Assembly (NCBI RefSeq): GCF_900102015.1
Contig: NZ_FNAT01000011.1
Span: 16,207 to 80,206, forward strand
Source: Limimaricola pyoseonensis
GTDB lineage: Bacteria; Pseudomonadota; Alphaproteobacteria; Rhodobacterales; Rhodobacteraceae
DNA: 64,000 nucleotides
Direction of reading: 5' to 3'
The translations under genes were made by a program, and so were the position numbers. Shown in pieces: positions 1 to 7,604 of this stretch. The notes under the pieces were generated by a model. The model saw only the letters and a program-made list of their open reading frames with translations, was not told where the DNA came from and did not search any database. Position 1 is the first letter of the stretch. Every line of letters starts with the position of its first letter.

Positions 1-551
1 CCGAGCGCATGGCGCAGGCCGCCGCCGAACTGCAGGCCCGCCGGGTCGAGCGCGACGCCGATCTCGACCGCATCGAGGCCGAGATCGAGGCCAAGATCGC
101 TGCCACGCCCGAGCTCGCCGGCATCAGCGACAACCTGCGTTTCGACCGCACCGCCGAGGGGCTGCTGATGCAGATCCTCGACGAGGAGGAGCGGCCGATG
201 TTCGACACCGGCTCGGCCCGGATCGTGCCGCATACCCAGGCGCTGATCGAGATCGTCGGCGAGGCGCTGCGCGAGATGCCGCAGGATCTCGCGATCTCCG
301 GGCACACCGATTCGCTGCGATTCGCACGGCAGGACGGCTACGGCAACTGGGAGTTGTCGAGCGACCGCGCCAACGCCACCCGCAGGGCATTGGTCGCGGC
401 CGGGATCTCGCCCGACCGCATGGCGCGGGTCTCGGGCCTGGCCGACACGGTGCCGCTCTATCCCGACCGGCCCGAGGCGCCGCAGAACCGCCGCATCGGC
501 GTTCTGCTGCAGTATCCCGAGCCCTCGATGACCGAGCCGGCCCGGCCCTGA
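1..551 (+). CDS. motB: MotB flagellar stator protein, C-terminal part (5' end outside window)
   Basis: The frame is open to the left edge of the window, so the N-terminal transmembrane and plug segments are missing and the Met at base 9 is internal. What remains is a charged linker followed by an OmpA/MotB peptidoglycan-binding domain. The visible landmarks are a FDTGSA segment, a SGHTDS segment and the NRRIGVLL ending typical of this domain. MotB anchors the MotA/MotB proton channel to the cell wall around the rotor. A motA gene would be expected just upstream but cannot be seen. The stop codon lies in the loop of a perfect hairpin (538-563). Confidence 0.88.
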   Translation, partial: ERMAQAAAELQARRVERDADLDRIEAEIEAKIAATPELAGISDNLRFDRTAEGLLMQILDEEERPMFDTGSARIVPHTQALIEIVGEALREMPQDLAISGHTDSLRFARQDGYGNWELSSDRANATRRALVAAGISPDRMARVSGLADTVPLYPDRPEAPQNRRIGVLLQYPEPSMTEPARP

Positions 552-563
552 GCGGCCGGGCCG
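538..563 (+). terminator. Hairpin overlapping the motB stop codon
   Basis: A perfect 10-bp stem (CGGCCCGGCC at 538-547 with GGCCGGGCCG at 554-563) encloses a 6-nt loop that contains the TGA of motB. No U-tract follows, so this is a possible mRNA 3'-end or attenuation structure rather than a textbook rho-independent terminator. A second small stem (CCGCCAC/GTGGCGG, 588-604) lies just downstream. The rest of the 230-base gap before the next gene shows no gene. Confidence 0.4.
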
Positions 564-783
564 CCCCGATCGGCCGGCGGTGCAGTTCCGCCACGTCGTG
601 GCGGCATTGAGGCAATCGGGACCAAGCTGCCCCATTTCGGCCTCATTTCGCGCTCATCCCCGACATGTCGCCGGATTAAACCCAAACAGGCATGGGCCCG
701 GCGGCAGATAACGAGTTGCCCCGGCCGACCGGAGAGTCGGGAAGGGCTGCAGACAACCAGACCCGACAATACAGGGCGGATAG

Positions 784-1542
784 ATGCAGAGCAGTGAACT
801 ACTGAAAGCCATCTGGCGGGGCGATTTGGCACGCCCGCAGGCGAGCGCGCCGCAGCTGCGGTTCGCCCGTCTTCTCGACGCGCTGCTGCCGATGCGGCGC
901 GTCGACCTCGTGCGGTCGGGTCCGGGCTATGCCCGCGCCATGCCGGAGCGGACCGAGCTGATGCCGGCGCTCAGCCTCGGCGACGTGATCGAGGAAGAGC
1001 TGGCGCTCGCCACGCCTTTCGGGGCGCTGGTCGCCATCGCCGAGGCGCGCGCGCTGCGCGATACGGCGGGCGATGCCGCGCGCTCGGAAATGCTCGGCCG
1101 GATGGTCGCGGAGGCGCTGATCGGCACGGCCGGGCAGGGGCTGTTCCCGATCGACCGCGAGACCGACGCGCTCTACCTGCTGGCCCTGTCCTACGACGCG
1201 CTGGCGCAGGAGCCGGCCATGGCGGCGCTCGGCCTCGTCGCCGCGCCGTTCCGCGCCGGCCTCGGCGCGGTGCTGGCGAGCTACTGGATCGGCCCCGCCG
1301 TGCCCGGCTCGGCCGCGAACCGGCTGCTCAGCGGTCCGCGCGGCCTGTGCAGCCCGCAGTTGCGGGCCTATCTCGCCGATCTCGATGGCAGCTTCACCGC
1401 GCCCGATCCGGCGCTGGCCGACCCGGCGCTGGTCCGGCTCGAGGGCGCCCGCCGCGATCATGCCGCCTGGCTGCGCGAGCTCGAGGCGCGGGTTTCGGTC
1501 CGGCTCGGCTGGATGGCCGGCGCGCCCGCCCGCGAGGGCTGA
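784..1542 (+). CDS. Uncharacterised protein in the motB-fliK interval
   Basis: 252 residues with no family that I recognise. The protein is rich in Ala, Leu and Arg and looks mostly helical, with no signal peptide and no convincing transmembrane segment; the hydrophobic stretch near residues 150-170 is short. It lies between motB and fliK on the same strand, 9 bases before the fliK start, so it is probably co-transcribed and flagellar in role. The start is ATG directly after a GGGCGGATAG purine-rich stretch that may serve as the ribosome binding site. By position it could be a stator accessory or hook-length factor, but that is inference from neighbours only. Confidence 0.6.
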   Translation: MQSSELLKAIWRGDLARPQASAPQLRFARLLDALLPMRRVDLVRSGPGYARAMPERTELMPALSLGDVIEEELALATPFGALVAIAEARALRDTAGDAARSEMLGRMVAEALIGTAGQGLFPIDRETDALYLLALSYDALAQEPAMAALGLVAAPFRAGLGAVLASYWIGPAVPGSAANRLLSGPRGLCSPQLRAYLADLDGSFTAPDPALADPALVRLEGARRDHAAWLRELEARVSVRLGWMAGAPAREG

Positions 1543-1551
1543 GACCGCCCC

Positions 1552-3048
1552 ATGCAGATCCTCACTGCCCTCTCGACCCCGTCCGCCAGCCGCGCCGCCG
1601 GCGCGGCCGGGATGGCGGGAGAGGCGGGGGAGAGGACGGGCTTCGCGCGGATGCTGGCCGCCGCCCGCCCGGCGGCGAGCGCACAGCCGGATGACACGGC
1701 CGCGACGGGGCAGGCCGACGGGATCGGCGAGATTTCGGCCGATCTGGACAGGCTGGTGGAAGCGACGGCTGCCGCGCTCGACACGGCCGAGGGCGCGGAG
1801 CGCATGGCGGTGCTCGAGGGCGCCGCGATCCGGCTCGAAGCCCTGGTCGAGCGGGCCGAAGCCCTTGGCGGCGGCGGGATCGCGCAGGCGGTCGCGGCGG
1901 CCGGGTCAGCGGCGGCGGCGGCAGGCGCGCGTCTCGAGGGCCAGATCGTGGCGGGGATCAAGGCGCTGCGCGCCGGTCTTGCCGCGGCCGCGCCACATGG
2001 CACGGCACAGGGCCCGCAGGCCGGTGCCCGGCTGTCGGAGGCTGCAACTTTCACCGCCGCCCTGCCGCCCGACCAAACCGGGGCTGCCGCGCCGGCCCTC
2101 ATCGTCCCTGCAGCGGCTGCTGGCAGCGCCACTGTGGGGCTGCCCGGCGATCCGACGCGGACGACCGGCCTGTCGGCCAAGGCGACCGAGACCGGCGCAT
2201 TTGCTGCGCTCGCCGTTCCTCGTGGCGGCGCAGCCACGGGGCAGACGGCGGCAACGGCACCGAAGGCCGGCGCCAATGCCGCCATCCCCGGGTCCGGCGA
2301 TCTAACCGCGCCGGCGCGGATGCCCGGTGCGATGGCCGCCCCGATGACCGCGTCGCCGGAGGCAGGCGCACCGCAGGCCGACGCGGCCGAGGCCGGGGCG
2401 GACAAACGCGGTGAGGCGATCAAGGCGGCGGCACTCGCCGAGCCCGGCGGCGCGACCCCGGAGCCGAAGGCGCAGGCCACGCGGTTCTCGGAACTGCTGG
2501 CCCGGCTCGAGCCCGCCGGCGAGCCCGGTGGCGAGCGTAGCGATCTGGCGCAGCTGCCGCAGCGGGCCGCCGAGGCCGCGCCTCAGCGCGCGGCACCGGC
2601 CATGACCAACGCGGCGCCCGCTGCCGCCGGCCCGCCTCAGCCGGCCAACGGCTTCTCGCGCGCCCTGACCGGACAGATCCGCGACGTTTCACTGGTCGAG
2701 GGGCGCACGCGCATCTCGCTCAACCCGCGTGGCCTGGGCGAGCTGGAGATCGAGCTGGTCCGCGACGCCGGCCAGCTCAAGGTCGTGATCCGCGCCGAGC
2801 AGGCACCGGTGCTGCAGGCCCTGCGCGCCGACCGCGACGGCCTTCTGAGCCTGCTCTCCGATGGCGGCACGGCGATCGAGGACGGCCAGCTCGACTTCGA
2901 GGAGTTCGACCGGGGCGGCGAGCAGCCGGCCCGGGGCGAGGGCGCGCCCTCCGGCTCCGCGCCGGGGACGGCCGCGCCCGAGGCCGAAGACCAGACCACG
3001 CAGCCGCAGGCCCCCGTCGCCGCGGGCCGGCTCGACATCACCACCTGA
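1552..3048 (+). CDS. fliK: FliK flagellar hook-length control protein
   Basis: 498 residues. The first ~370 are low-complexity Ala/Pro/Gly-rich sequence, as expected for the extended ruler part of FliK. Residues ~370-460 carry the conserved C-terminal Flg_hook domain: TRISLNPRGLGELEIELV, then a segment in which the chain is read as LKVVIRAE and LQALRADRDGLLSLL. FliK measures hook length during export and switches FlhB from rod/hook to filament substrates. It is followed 17 bases later by flgD, the hook cap gene, and preceded by an unknown gene, so the group is a likely operon. The disordered region makes alignment by simple search weak; the C-terminal domain is decisive. Confidence 0.85.
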   Translation: MQILTALSTPSASRAAGAAGMAGEAGERTGFARMLAAARPAASAQPDDTAATGQADGIGEISADLDRLVEATAAALDTAEGAERMAVLEGAAIRLEALVERAEALGGGGIAQAVAAAGSAAAAAGARLEGQIVAGIKALRAGLAAAAPHGTAQGPQAGARLSEAATFTAALPPDQTGAAAPALIVPAAAAGSATVGLPGDPTRTTGLSAKATETGAFAALAVPRGGAATGQTAATAPKAGANAAIPGSGDLTAPARMPGAMAAPMTASPEAGAPQADAAEAGADKRGEAIKAAALAEPGGATPEPKAQATRFSELLARLEPAGEPGGERSDLAQLPQRAAEAAPQRAAPAMTNAAPAAAGPPQPANGFSRALTGQIRDVSLVEGRTRISLNPRGLGELEIELVRDAGQLKVVIRAEQAPVLQALRADRDGLLSLLSDGGTAIEDGQLDFEEFDRGGEQPARGEGAPSGSAPGTAAPEAEDQTTQPQAPVAAGRLDITT

Positions 3049-3065
3049 CCGGATCGGAGCATTCC

Positions 3066-3737
3066 ATGGACAGCCTGACCCCGACCTCCGGCGCCGCGGC
3101 CGCCGCCAGCAAGAGCGCCGCCGCCGAAAGCCGCGACAAGCTCGGCGCCGACTACCAGAGCTTTCTCAAGCTGCTGATCGCGCAGGTCTCGAACCAGGAC
3201 CCGCTGGAGCCGATGGATTCGACCACCTTCGTGTCGCAGCTGGCGCAGCTGACGCAGGTCGAGCAGTCGATCACCACCAACGAGACGCTCGAGAAGATCG
3301 AGGCGCAGCTCGCCGCCGGCAGTGCGCGCGCCGATGTCGCGCTGATCGGGCGCGAGGTGCTCGCGCCGACCGACCAGATCAGGCTCGCGGATGGCGAGGC
3401 CGCCTTTGCCTACCGGCTGAATGGCGAGGCGCGCTCGGCCGCGGCGCTGATCCGCGACCCGGACGGCACGCTGCTGCGCCGGATCGACGACCTGCCGACC
3501 GGCCCGGGCCAGCGCCACGACGTGGTCTGGGACGGTCTCGACAGCGAGGGGCTGCCGGTGCCGCCGGGCCGGTTCCGGGTGGAGATCGAGGCGCTCGACG
3601 CCGAGGAGGAGGCGGTGCTCTTCACCACCTACGCGCCCAGCACGGTGGAGCGCATCGCCTTCCGCGACGGCGCGCCGGTGCTGCGGCTCGAGAACCAGGA
3701 CGAGATCGCGGCGGGCAGCATCCTCGAGCTGCGCTGA
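3066..3737 (+). CDS. flgD: FlgD hook-capping / hook assembly protein
   Basis: 223 residues. The N-terminal FlgD signature is clear: DYQSFLKLLIAQVSNQDPL followed by MDSTTFVSQLAQLTQVEQ at residues ~30-65. The C-terminal half is an Ig/tudor-like beta region ending in GSILELR. FlgD forms the scaffold cap under which FlgE subunits polymerise and is lost when the hook is complete. A GGAG ribosome binding site sits 7 bases before the ATG. It ends a + strand block, and a long hairpin (3752-3786) separates it from the convergent block. Confidence 0.93.
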   Translation: MDSLTPTSGAAAAASKSAAAESRDKLGADYQSFLKLLIAQVSNQDPLEPMDSTTFVSQLAQLTQVEQSITTNETLEKIEAQLAAGSARADVALIGREVLAPTDQIRLADGEAAFAYRLNGEARSAAALIRDPDGTLLRRIDDLPTGPGQRHDVVWDGLDSEGLPVPPGRFRVEIEALDAEEEAVLFTTYAPSTVERIAFRDGAPVLRLENQDEIAAGSILELR

Positions 3738-3751
3738 CGCGCGGGCGCGCC

Positions 3752-3786
3752 CCGTCGCGGCGGCCCCGGGCGGGCCGCAGCGACGG
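3752..3786. terminator. Long GC-rich hairpin between convergent flagellar blocks
   Basis: A two-part stem, CCGTCGC + GCGGCCC on the left paired with GGGCCGC + GCGACGG on the right, closes on a 5-nt loop. There is a single unpaired base on each side between the two stem parts. It lies between the flgD stop and the stop of the convergent FliL-like gene, so it could end transcription or protect transcripts in both directions. There is no U-tract. Confidence 0.5.
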
Positions 3787-3811
3787 AGCGAAAGGGGGCG
3801 GGGCGCCCGGC

Positions 3812-4435
3812 TCAGTTCGACAGCAGCGCCGTTTCCTGCGAGTCGGGGGCCGCCTCGGGCGCGGCCTGCGGCAGATCGCGGCGCGCCACGTCCTGCTTGA
3901 AGAAGTTCGGGAACAGCACGTCCTCGACCGGCAGGCCCAGCGCCTGCAGGTCGGCGAGGAGCAGCTCCGACAGCGCCTCCGTGTCGATCGCGGCGCCGGC
4001 CATGACCGGCTTCTCGGCCGCCTTGTTCAGCGCGGCGAGCAGCGCGTCGCGCAGCCGCAGCTGCGCCTCGGGCGCGGCGTGCCGGGCGGCGCTCTCGGCG
4101 TCGTGCATCGCCAGCGCGACCTCGGCGATGACATAGGTCACGCTGCGCGGCTTCACCACCGGGACGGTCATCCGGCCCAGCTCGACCAGCCGCTCGGTCT
4201 TGTCCTTCAGCGCCGCGGCTGCGGCCTCGGCCGTCTCGGTGCCGGCCTGCGCGGCGAAGGCCGCCTCGGCCGCCGCCACCGGGTCCTCGGCCGCCAGCGG
4301 CGCGACCTCGGGCGCGGCGGTCTCGGTCGGCGCGTCGGCGCTGGCGGGCGGCGCCGGAAACAGTACGAGCCCCGCGCCGTAGCCTGCCGCGAGGCAGACC
4401 ACGGGTAGGGCGATCAGGATCAGTTTGGGCTTCAT
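3812..4435 (-). CDS. FliL-like membrane-anchored flagellar protein (tentative)
   Basis: 207 residues. An N-terminal membrane anchor (residues ~5-27, LILIALPVVCLAAGYGAG) is followed by an Ala/Pro/Glu-rich periplasmic linker. A C-terminal domain then contains LGRMTVPVVKPRSVTYVIAEVALAM and a LRDALLAALNKA helix, resembling the FliL periplasmic domain. It lies directly downstream of flgH on the same strand, where rhizobial clusters also carry fliL. A second, more canonical FliL lies at 23017-23610, so this is either a paralogue or a distinct family with the same topology. The topology is seen; the family assignment is inference. Confidence 0.55.
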   Translation of the reverse strand: MKPKLILIALPVVCLAAGYGAGLVLFPAPPASADAPTETAAPEVAPLAAEDPVAAAEAAFAAQAGTETAEAAAAALKDKTERLVELGRMTVPVVKPRSVTYVIAEVALAMHDAESAARHAAPEAQLRLRDALLAALNKAAEKPVMAGAAIDTEALSELLLADLQALGLPVEDVLFPNFFKQDVARRDLPQAAPEAAPDSQETALLSN

Positions 4436-4498
4436 CGGTCCGTCGCTGTCTGTGCGTCACGGTCCCTTCTGCCCGACCAACATGGCGCAAATTGCGTG

Positions 4499-5272
4499 TC
4501 AGTAGGGCAAGATGATGTCGAGCGCATCCTCGCCGTAGCCGCGCTCCTGGGTGCGCGACAGCTGGCCGCGCCCGCCATAGGTGATCCGCGCCTCGGCGAT
4601 CTTCTCGTAGGGAATGGTGTTGTTCATCTGGATGTCCTCGGGCCGGATGATGCCCGCCACTCGCAGCTCGCGCAGCTCCTGGTTCACCTTCACCTCCTGG
4701 CGCCCGGCGATCACGAGGTTGCCGTTGGGCAGCTCCTGCACCACGAGGGCGGCGACCTTCAGCTCGATCGTCTCGCCGCGGGTGATGGTGCCCGAGCCCG
4801 AGACGTCGATCGAGGAGCCGATATCGACGATCTCGCCCGAGGGCAGGTCCTCGGGCCCGACGCCGGGCAGGATCCGGTCGATCTGGGTGCCGTAACCGAA
4901 CAGCACCGGGAAATCGATGCTCGACTGGCCGTCGCGCGAACGCTGGCCGGCGTTCCTGAGCTGGGCGCGGTCGTCGATGCGGATGTCGACGGTCAGGATG
5001 TCGCCCACCTCGCTGGCGCGCTGGTCGGCGAAGAAGCCGCCAGAGCCGCCGCGCTCCCACAGCGAGGCGGCCTCGGCGCGCTGGTAGACGCGCGGCGGGG
5101 CCGGCGGCGGCATCGGCACCGAGACGGCGGCCGCCTCGGGGATGGTGACCGGGTTCACCGCGATCTGCGTGGTCTGCGGATCGCGGTCGAAGCGGTCGCG
5201 CACGCCGCAGGCCGAAAGCAGGGCGGCGCCGGCGAGCAGCAGGACGGCGGGGCGAAGGGGGAGATGGTTCAA
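4499..5272 (-). CDS. flgH: FlgH flagellar L-ring lipoprotein
   Basis: 257 residues with a lipoprotein signal peptide and lipobox LSAC (acylated Cys22). The FlgH core is clear: ASLWERGGSGGFFADQRASEVGDILTV, then GSGTITRGETIELKVAA and NGNLVIAGRQEVKVNQE, then VAGIIRPEDI and ISYGGRGQ-like segments near the end. FlgH assembles the outer-membrane L ring around the distal rod. The start is TTG with a GAGG ribosome binding site 7 bases upstream, overlapping the flgA stop by 4 bases, which implies translational coupling. There is no ATG close by that would fit the lipoprotein signal. Confidence 0.93.
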   Translation of the reverse strand: MNHLPLRPAVLLLAGAALLSACGVRDRFDRDPQTTQIAVNPVTIPEAAAVSVPMPPPAPPRVYQRAEAASLWERGGSGGFFADQRASEVGDILTVDIRIDDRAQLRNAGQRSRDGQSSIDFPVLFGYGTQIDRILPGVGPEDLPSGEIVDIGSSIDVSGSGTITRGETIELKVAALVVQELPNGNLVIAGRQEVKVNQELRELRVAGIIRPEDIQMNNTIPYEKIAEARITYGGRGQLSRTQERGYGEDALDIILPY

Positions 5273-5937
5273 CGGATGACCTCGACGATGCCCTCGGCGG
5301 CGGCGATGCCGGTGAGGGTGGTGTTGCTGGCGGTGTTGACGATGCGCAGCTCCTGGCCGCGATGCGCGTCCGACAGCGCCCGGCCCGGCGCGGTCAGCCG
5401 CAGCGGGCCGTCGGAGAAGCGGATCGTCACCTGGTCGCCGCGGTCGATGACCAGCGGCTGCATGACGGACTGCACCATCACCGGCCGCCCCTCGGGCAGC
5501 ATCCGGCGCACCTGCATGCCGACGATGTTCTCGGGCTCTGTCACGGCGTAGGCGCCGATCCGCGCCTGCGGCAGGCGCAGCTCGACGAGGTCCTCGGCGG
5601 CGACGATCTCGCCCGGCATGAGCCGCCGCAGCGGCACCGGCAGCGGCACGGTGACGGCGGCCAGCCCGCTGACCCGGTGCAGGCCGCCGCCGGCATCGAC
5701 CGCGTTGGCCACGAAGCGGCCCGAGGCCGGGTCGATCCAGAACTCGGCGATCAGCTCGGCCTCGTCGGGCCCGCCGCGGGCGAAGCCGATCTCGAACTCG
5801 GCACGCTGCGGCAGCTTCGGGCCGAGCTCGGCGCGCGCGCGCTCCTCGACCAGCACCGCGAGGCTTTCGGCTGCGGCCGGGCCGGACAGCGCGCCGAGCG
5901 CGAGCGCGAGCGCGAGGGCGGCGAAGCGGCGGCGCAT
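5269..5937 (-). CDS. flgA: FlgA P-ring assembly chaperone
   Basis: 222 residues with a cleavable signal peptide (MRRRFAALALALALGALSGPAAA). The C-terminal SAF/ChapFlgA domain contains MPGEIVAAEDLVELRL, NIVGMQVRRMLPEGRPVM and the final VDRGDQVTIRFSDGPLRLTAPGRALSDAHRGQ-type region with the conserved G-D-x-V and G-x-A patterns. FlgA is the periplasmic chaperone needed for FlgI P-ring formation. The ATG at 5937 overlaps the flgG stop by one base; a GTG one codon upstream is the alternative start. It lies in the flgF-flgG-flgA-flgH block. Confidence 0.9.
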   Translation of the reverse strand: MRRRFAALALALALGALSGPAAAESLAVLVEERARAELGPKLPQRAEFEIGFARGGPDEAELIAEFWIDPASGRFVANAVDAGGGLHRVSGLAAVTVPLPVPLRRLMPGEIVAAEDLVELRLPQARIGAYAVTEPENIVGMQVRRMLPEGRPVMVQSVMQPLVIDRGDQVTIRFSDGPLRLTAPGRALSDAHRGQELRIVNTASNTTLTGIAAAEGIVEVIR

Positions 5938-6722
5938 CACTTGATCTGGTTGGCGGCGGTCATCATCTGGTCGGCGGTCTCGAGCGCCTTGGAGTTCATC
6001 TCGTAGGCCCGCTGCGCCGAGATCAGGTCGGTGATCTGCTGGATGATGTTGACGTTGGAGTTCTCGAGATAGCCCTGCCGCAGGAATCCGACGCCGGCGT
6101 CGCCGGGGTTGGCGGGCACCGCCTCGCCGGAGGCGGTGGTGGCCTGCAGCAGGTTGTTGCCCAGCTGCTTCATCCCGGCCTCGTTGGTGAAGGTGGCCAT
6201 GGTGATCCGGCCCAGCTCGACCGGGTTCGGATCGACCCCGACATAGGCCATGACGACGCCGGTCTCGCTGATGTCGACGTCGACGGTGTTCTCGGGGATC
6301 ACGATGCCCGGGTCGAGCTCGTAGCCCTGCAGCGTCACCAGCTGCCCCTCGGGCGAAAGCTGGAAGGCGCCGTCGCGGGTGAAGGCCTGGCCGCCATCGG
6401 GCAGGTTGACGGTGAAGAAGCCGCGCCCGTCGATCGCGAGGTCGAGCTGGTTCTCGGTCGCCAGCAGCCCGCCTTGCGTGTTCAGCCGCACCGTGCCCGC
6501 GGTCTCGACGCCGAAGCCGACATCGACCCCGGTGGGCCGGGCGGTGCCGGCCTCGGAGGTCAGCGCGCCCTCGCGTTGCATGGTCTCGTAGATCAGGTCC
6601 TGGAACGCCGCGCGGCTGGCCTTGAAGCCGGTGGTGTTGGCGTTGGCGATGTTGTTCGAGATGACGTCGACATTGGTCTGCTGCGCGAGCATCCCGGTGG
6701 CGGCAATTCCGAGGGCCTTCAT
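5937..6722 (-). CDS. flgG: FlgG distal rod protein
   Basis: 261 residues. The N-terminal Flg_bb_rod signature is MKALGIAATGMLAQQTNVDVISNNIANANTTGFK in short segments, and the C-terminal signature is NSNVNIIQQITDLISAQRAYEMNSKALETADQMM. The length matches FlgG. FlgG builds the distal rod that crosses the P and L rings. I start at the ATG at 6722 because an AAGGAG ribosome binding site lies 7 bases upstream; a TTG two codons earlier is open but badly placed. It is 34 bases downstream of flgF. Confidence 0.96.
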   Translation of the reverse strand: MKALGIAATGMLAQQTNVDVISNNIANANTTGFKASRAAFQDLIYETMQREGALTSEAGTARPTGVDVGFGVETAGTVRLNTQGGLLATENQLDLAIDGRGFFTVNLPDGGQAFTRDGAFQLSPEGQLVTLQGYELDPGIVIPENTVDVDISETGVVMAYVGVDPNPVELGRITMATFTNEAGMKQLGNNLLQATTASGEAVPANPGDAGVGFLRQGYLENSNVNIIQQITDLISAQRAYEMNSKALETADQMMTAANQIK

Positions 6723-6756
6723 CTGCAAGCTCCTTGGTGGAAAACGGGTGGGGGCG

Positions 6757-7512
6757 TCAGGTCTGGCCGCCGAGGCGGCGCAGCATGTCGCGCTTGAGGT
6801 TGTCCTCCTCGCCGATCAGCTTCAGCGCCCGGTCGTAGGCCTGCTGGATCGACATCATCCGGGTCATCTCGACCACCGGCTGGACGTTGCTGGTTTCGAT
6901 CGCGCCCTGCACGAGCCGGGTCTCGCGCGCCGCCGGCGGCAGCCCGCCCGGCGCGGCCTCGGGCGGCACCAGCATGCCGGCGCCGAGCCGCTCGTAGGAT
7001 TGCAGGTCGCCCGGCGCGAAGAGGCCCACGCGCCCCATGACGCCGTTCGCCTCGGAGGAGATCGTGCCGTCCTGCGACACGGTCAGCGCGCCGGCCCCCA
7101 GATCGGGCGGCAGCACGATCGGCGCGCCGCCCGGGTCGAGCACCCGCGCGCCGTTCAGCGTCACGAGATTGCCCTCGGGGTCGATCGCGAAGCGGCCGTC
7201 GCGGCCCAGGGCGGTGCGGCCCTCGGGCGTCTCGTAGGCGAACCAGCCGTCGCCTTGCAGCGCCAGGTCGAGCGGGTTGCCGGTGCGGCTCAGCGCGCCC
7301 TGGCTTTCGTCGAGGAACGAGCCGCGATCGATCAGGAAGTCGGTGTCGCGCCGTTCCGACGGGCTGCCCTCGCGGTGCAGGTAGCTGTCGAACACCACCT
7401 TCTCGCTCTTGAAGCCGGCGGTGTTGGCGTTGGCGATGTTGTTGGCCGAGACGTCGAGCGCGGTCTGCATCGCCGTGGCGAGCGACAGGGAGACAAAGGT
7501 ACTGTTGTCCAT
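6757..7512 (-). CDS. flgF: FlgF proximal rod protein
   Basis: 251 residues starting MDNSTFVSLSLATAMQTALDVSANNIANANTAGFK (broken here by position, residues 1-35), a rod-protein N-terminus. The C-terminal segment IETSNVQPVVEMTRMMSIQQAYDRALKLIGEEDNL is typical of FlgF. It is shorter and more divergent than FlgG, which fits FlgF. I reject the upstream in-frame Met at 7542, because the family N-terminus begins at MDNS. It is the first gene of the flgF-flgG-flgA-flgH block, and its promoter must lie in the shared divergent gap 7513-7604. Confidence 0.93.
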   Translation of the reverse strand: MDNSTFVSLSLATAMQTALDVSANNIANANTAGFKSEKVVFDSYLHREGSPSERRDTDFLIDRGSFLDESQGALSRTGNPLDLALQGDGWFAYETPEGRTALGRDGRFAIDPEGNLVTLNGARVLDPGGAPIVLPPDLGAGALTVSQDGTISSEANGVMGRVGLFAPGDLQSYERLGAGMLVPPEAAPGGLPPAARETRLVQGAIETSNVQPVVEMTRMMSIQQAYDRALKLIGEEDNLKRDMLRRLGGQT

Positions 7513-7593
7513 GGCTGTTTCCCGTTTCCCACTATGCCGCAACGTCTTTTGACGGCGCCTAACGCTGTTGTTGCGTCATTTGCGGATTCGATC

Positions 7594-7604
7594 AAGGATA
7601 GTCC
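7594..7604 (+). promoter_or_regulatory. Inverted repeat and Shine-Dalgarno site before a TTG-start gene
   Basis: CAAGGA-N3-TCCTTG is a perfect inverted repeat around 7593-7607. Its AAGGA (7594-7598) is also a good ribosome binding site, 6 bases before the TTG start at 7605. The repeat could be an operator in the flgF / helical-repeat divergent region, or simply the ribosome binding site. The same AGGATAG core recurs in other flagellar intergenic regions here. Confidence 0.35.

Noticed and set aside
2637..5060. 807-codon minus-strand frame across fliK, flgD, the FliL-like gene and flgH
   Set aside because: It crosses genes on both strands and has shadow composition; no domain recognised.
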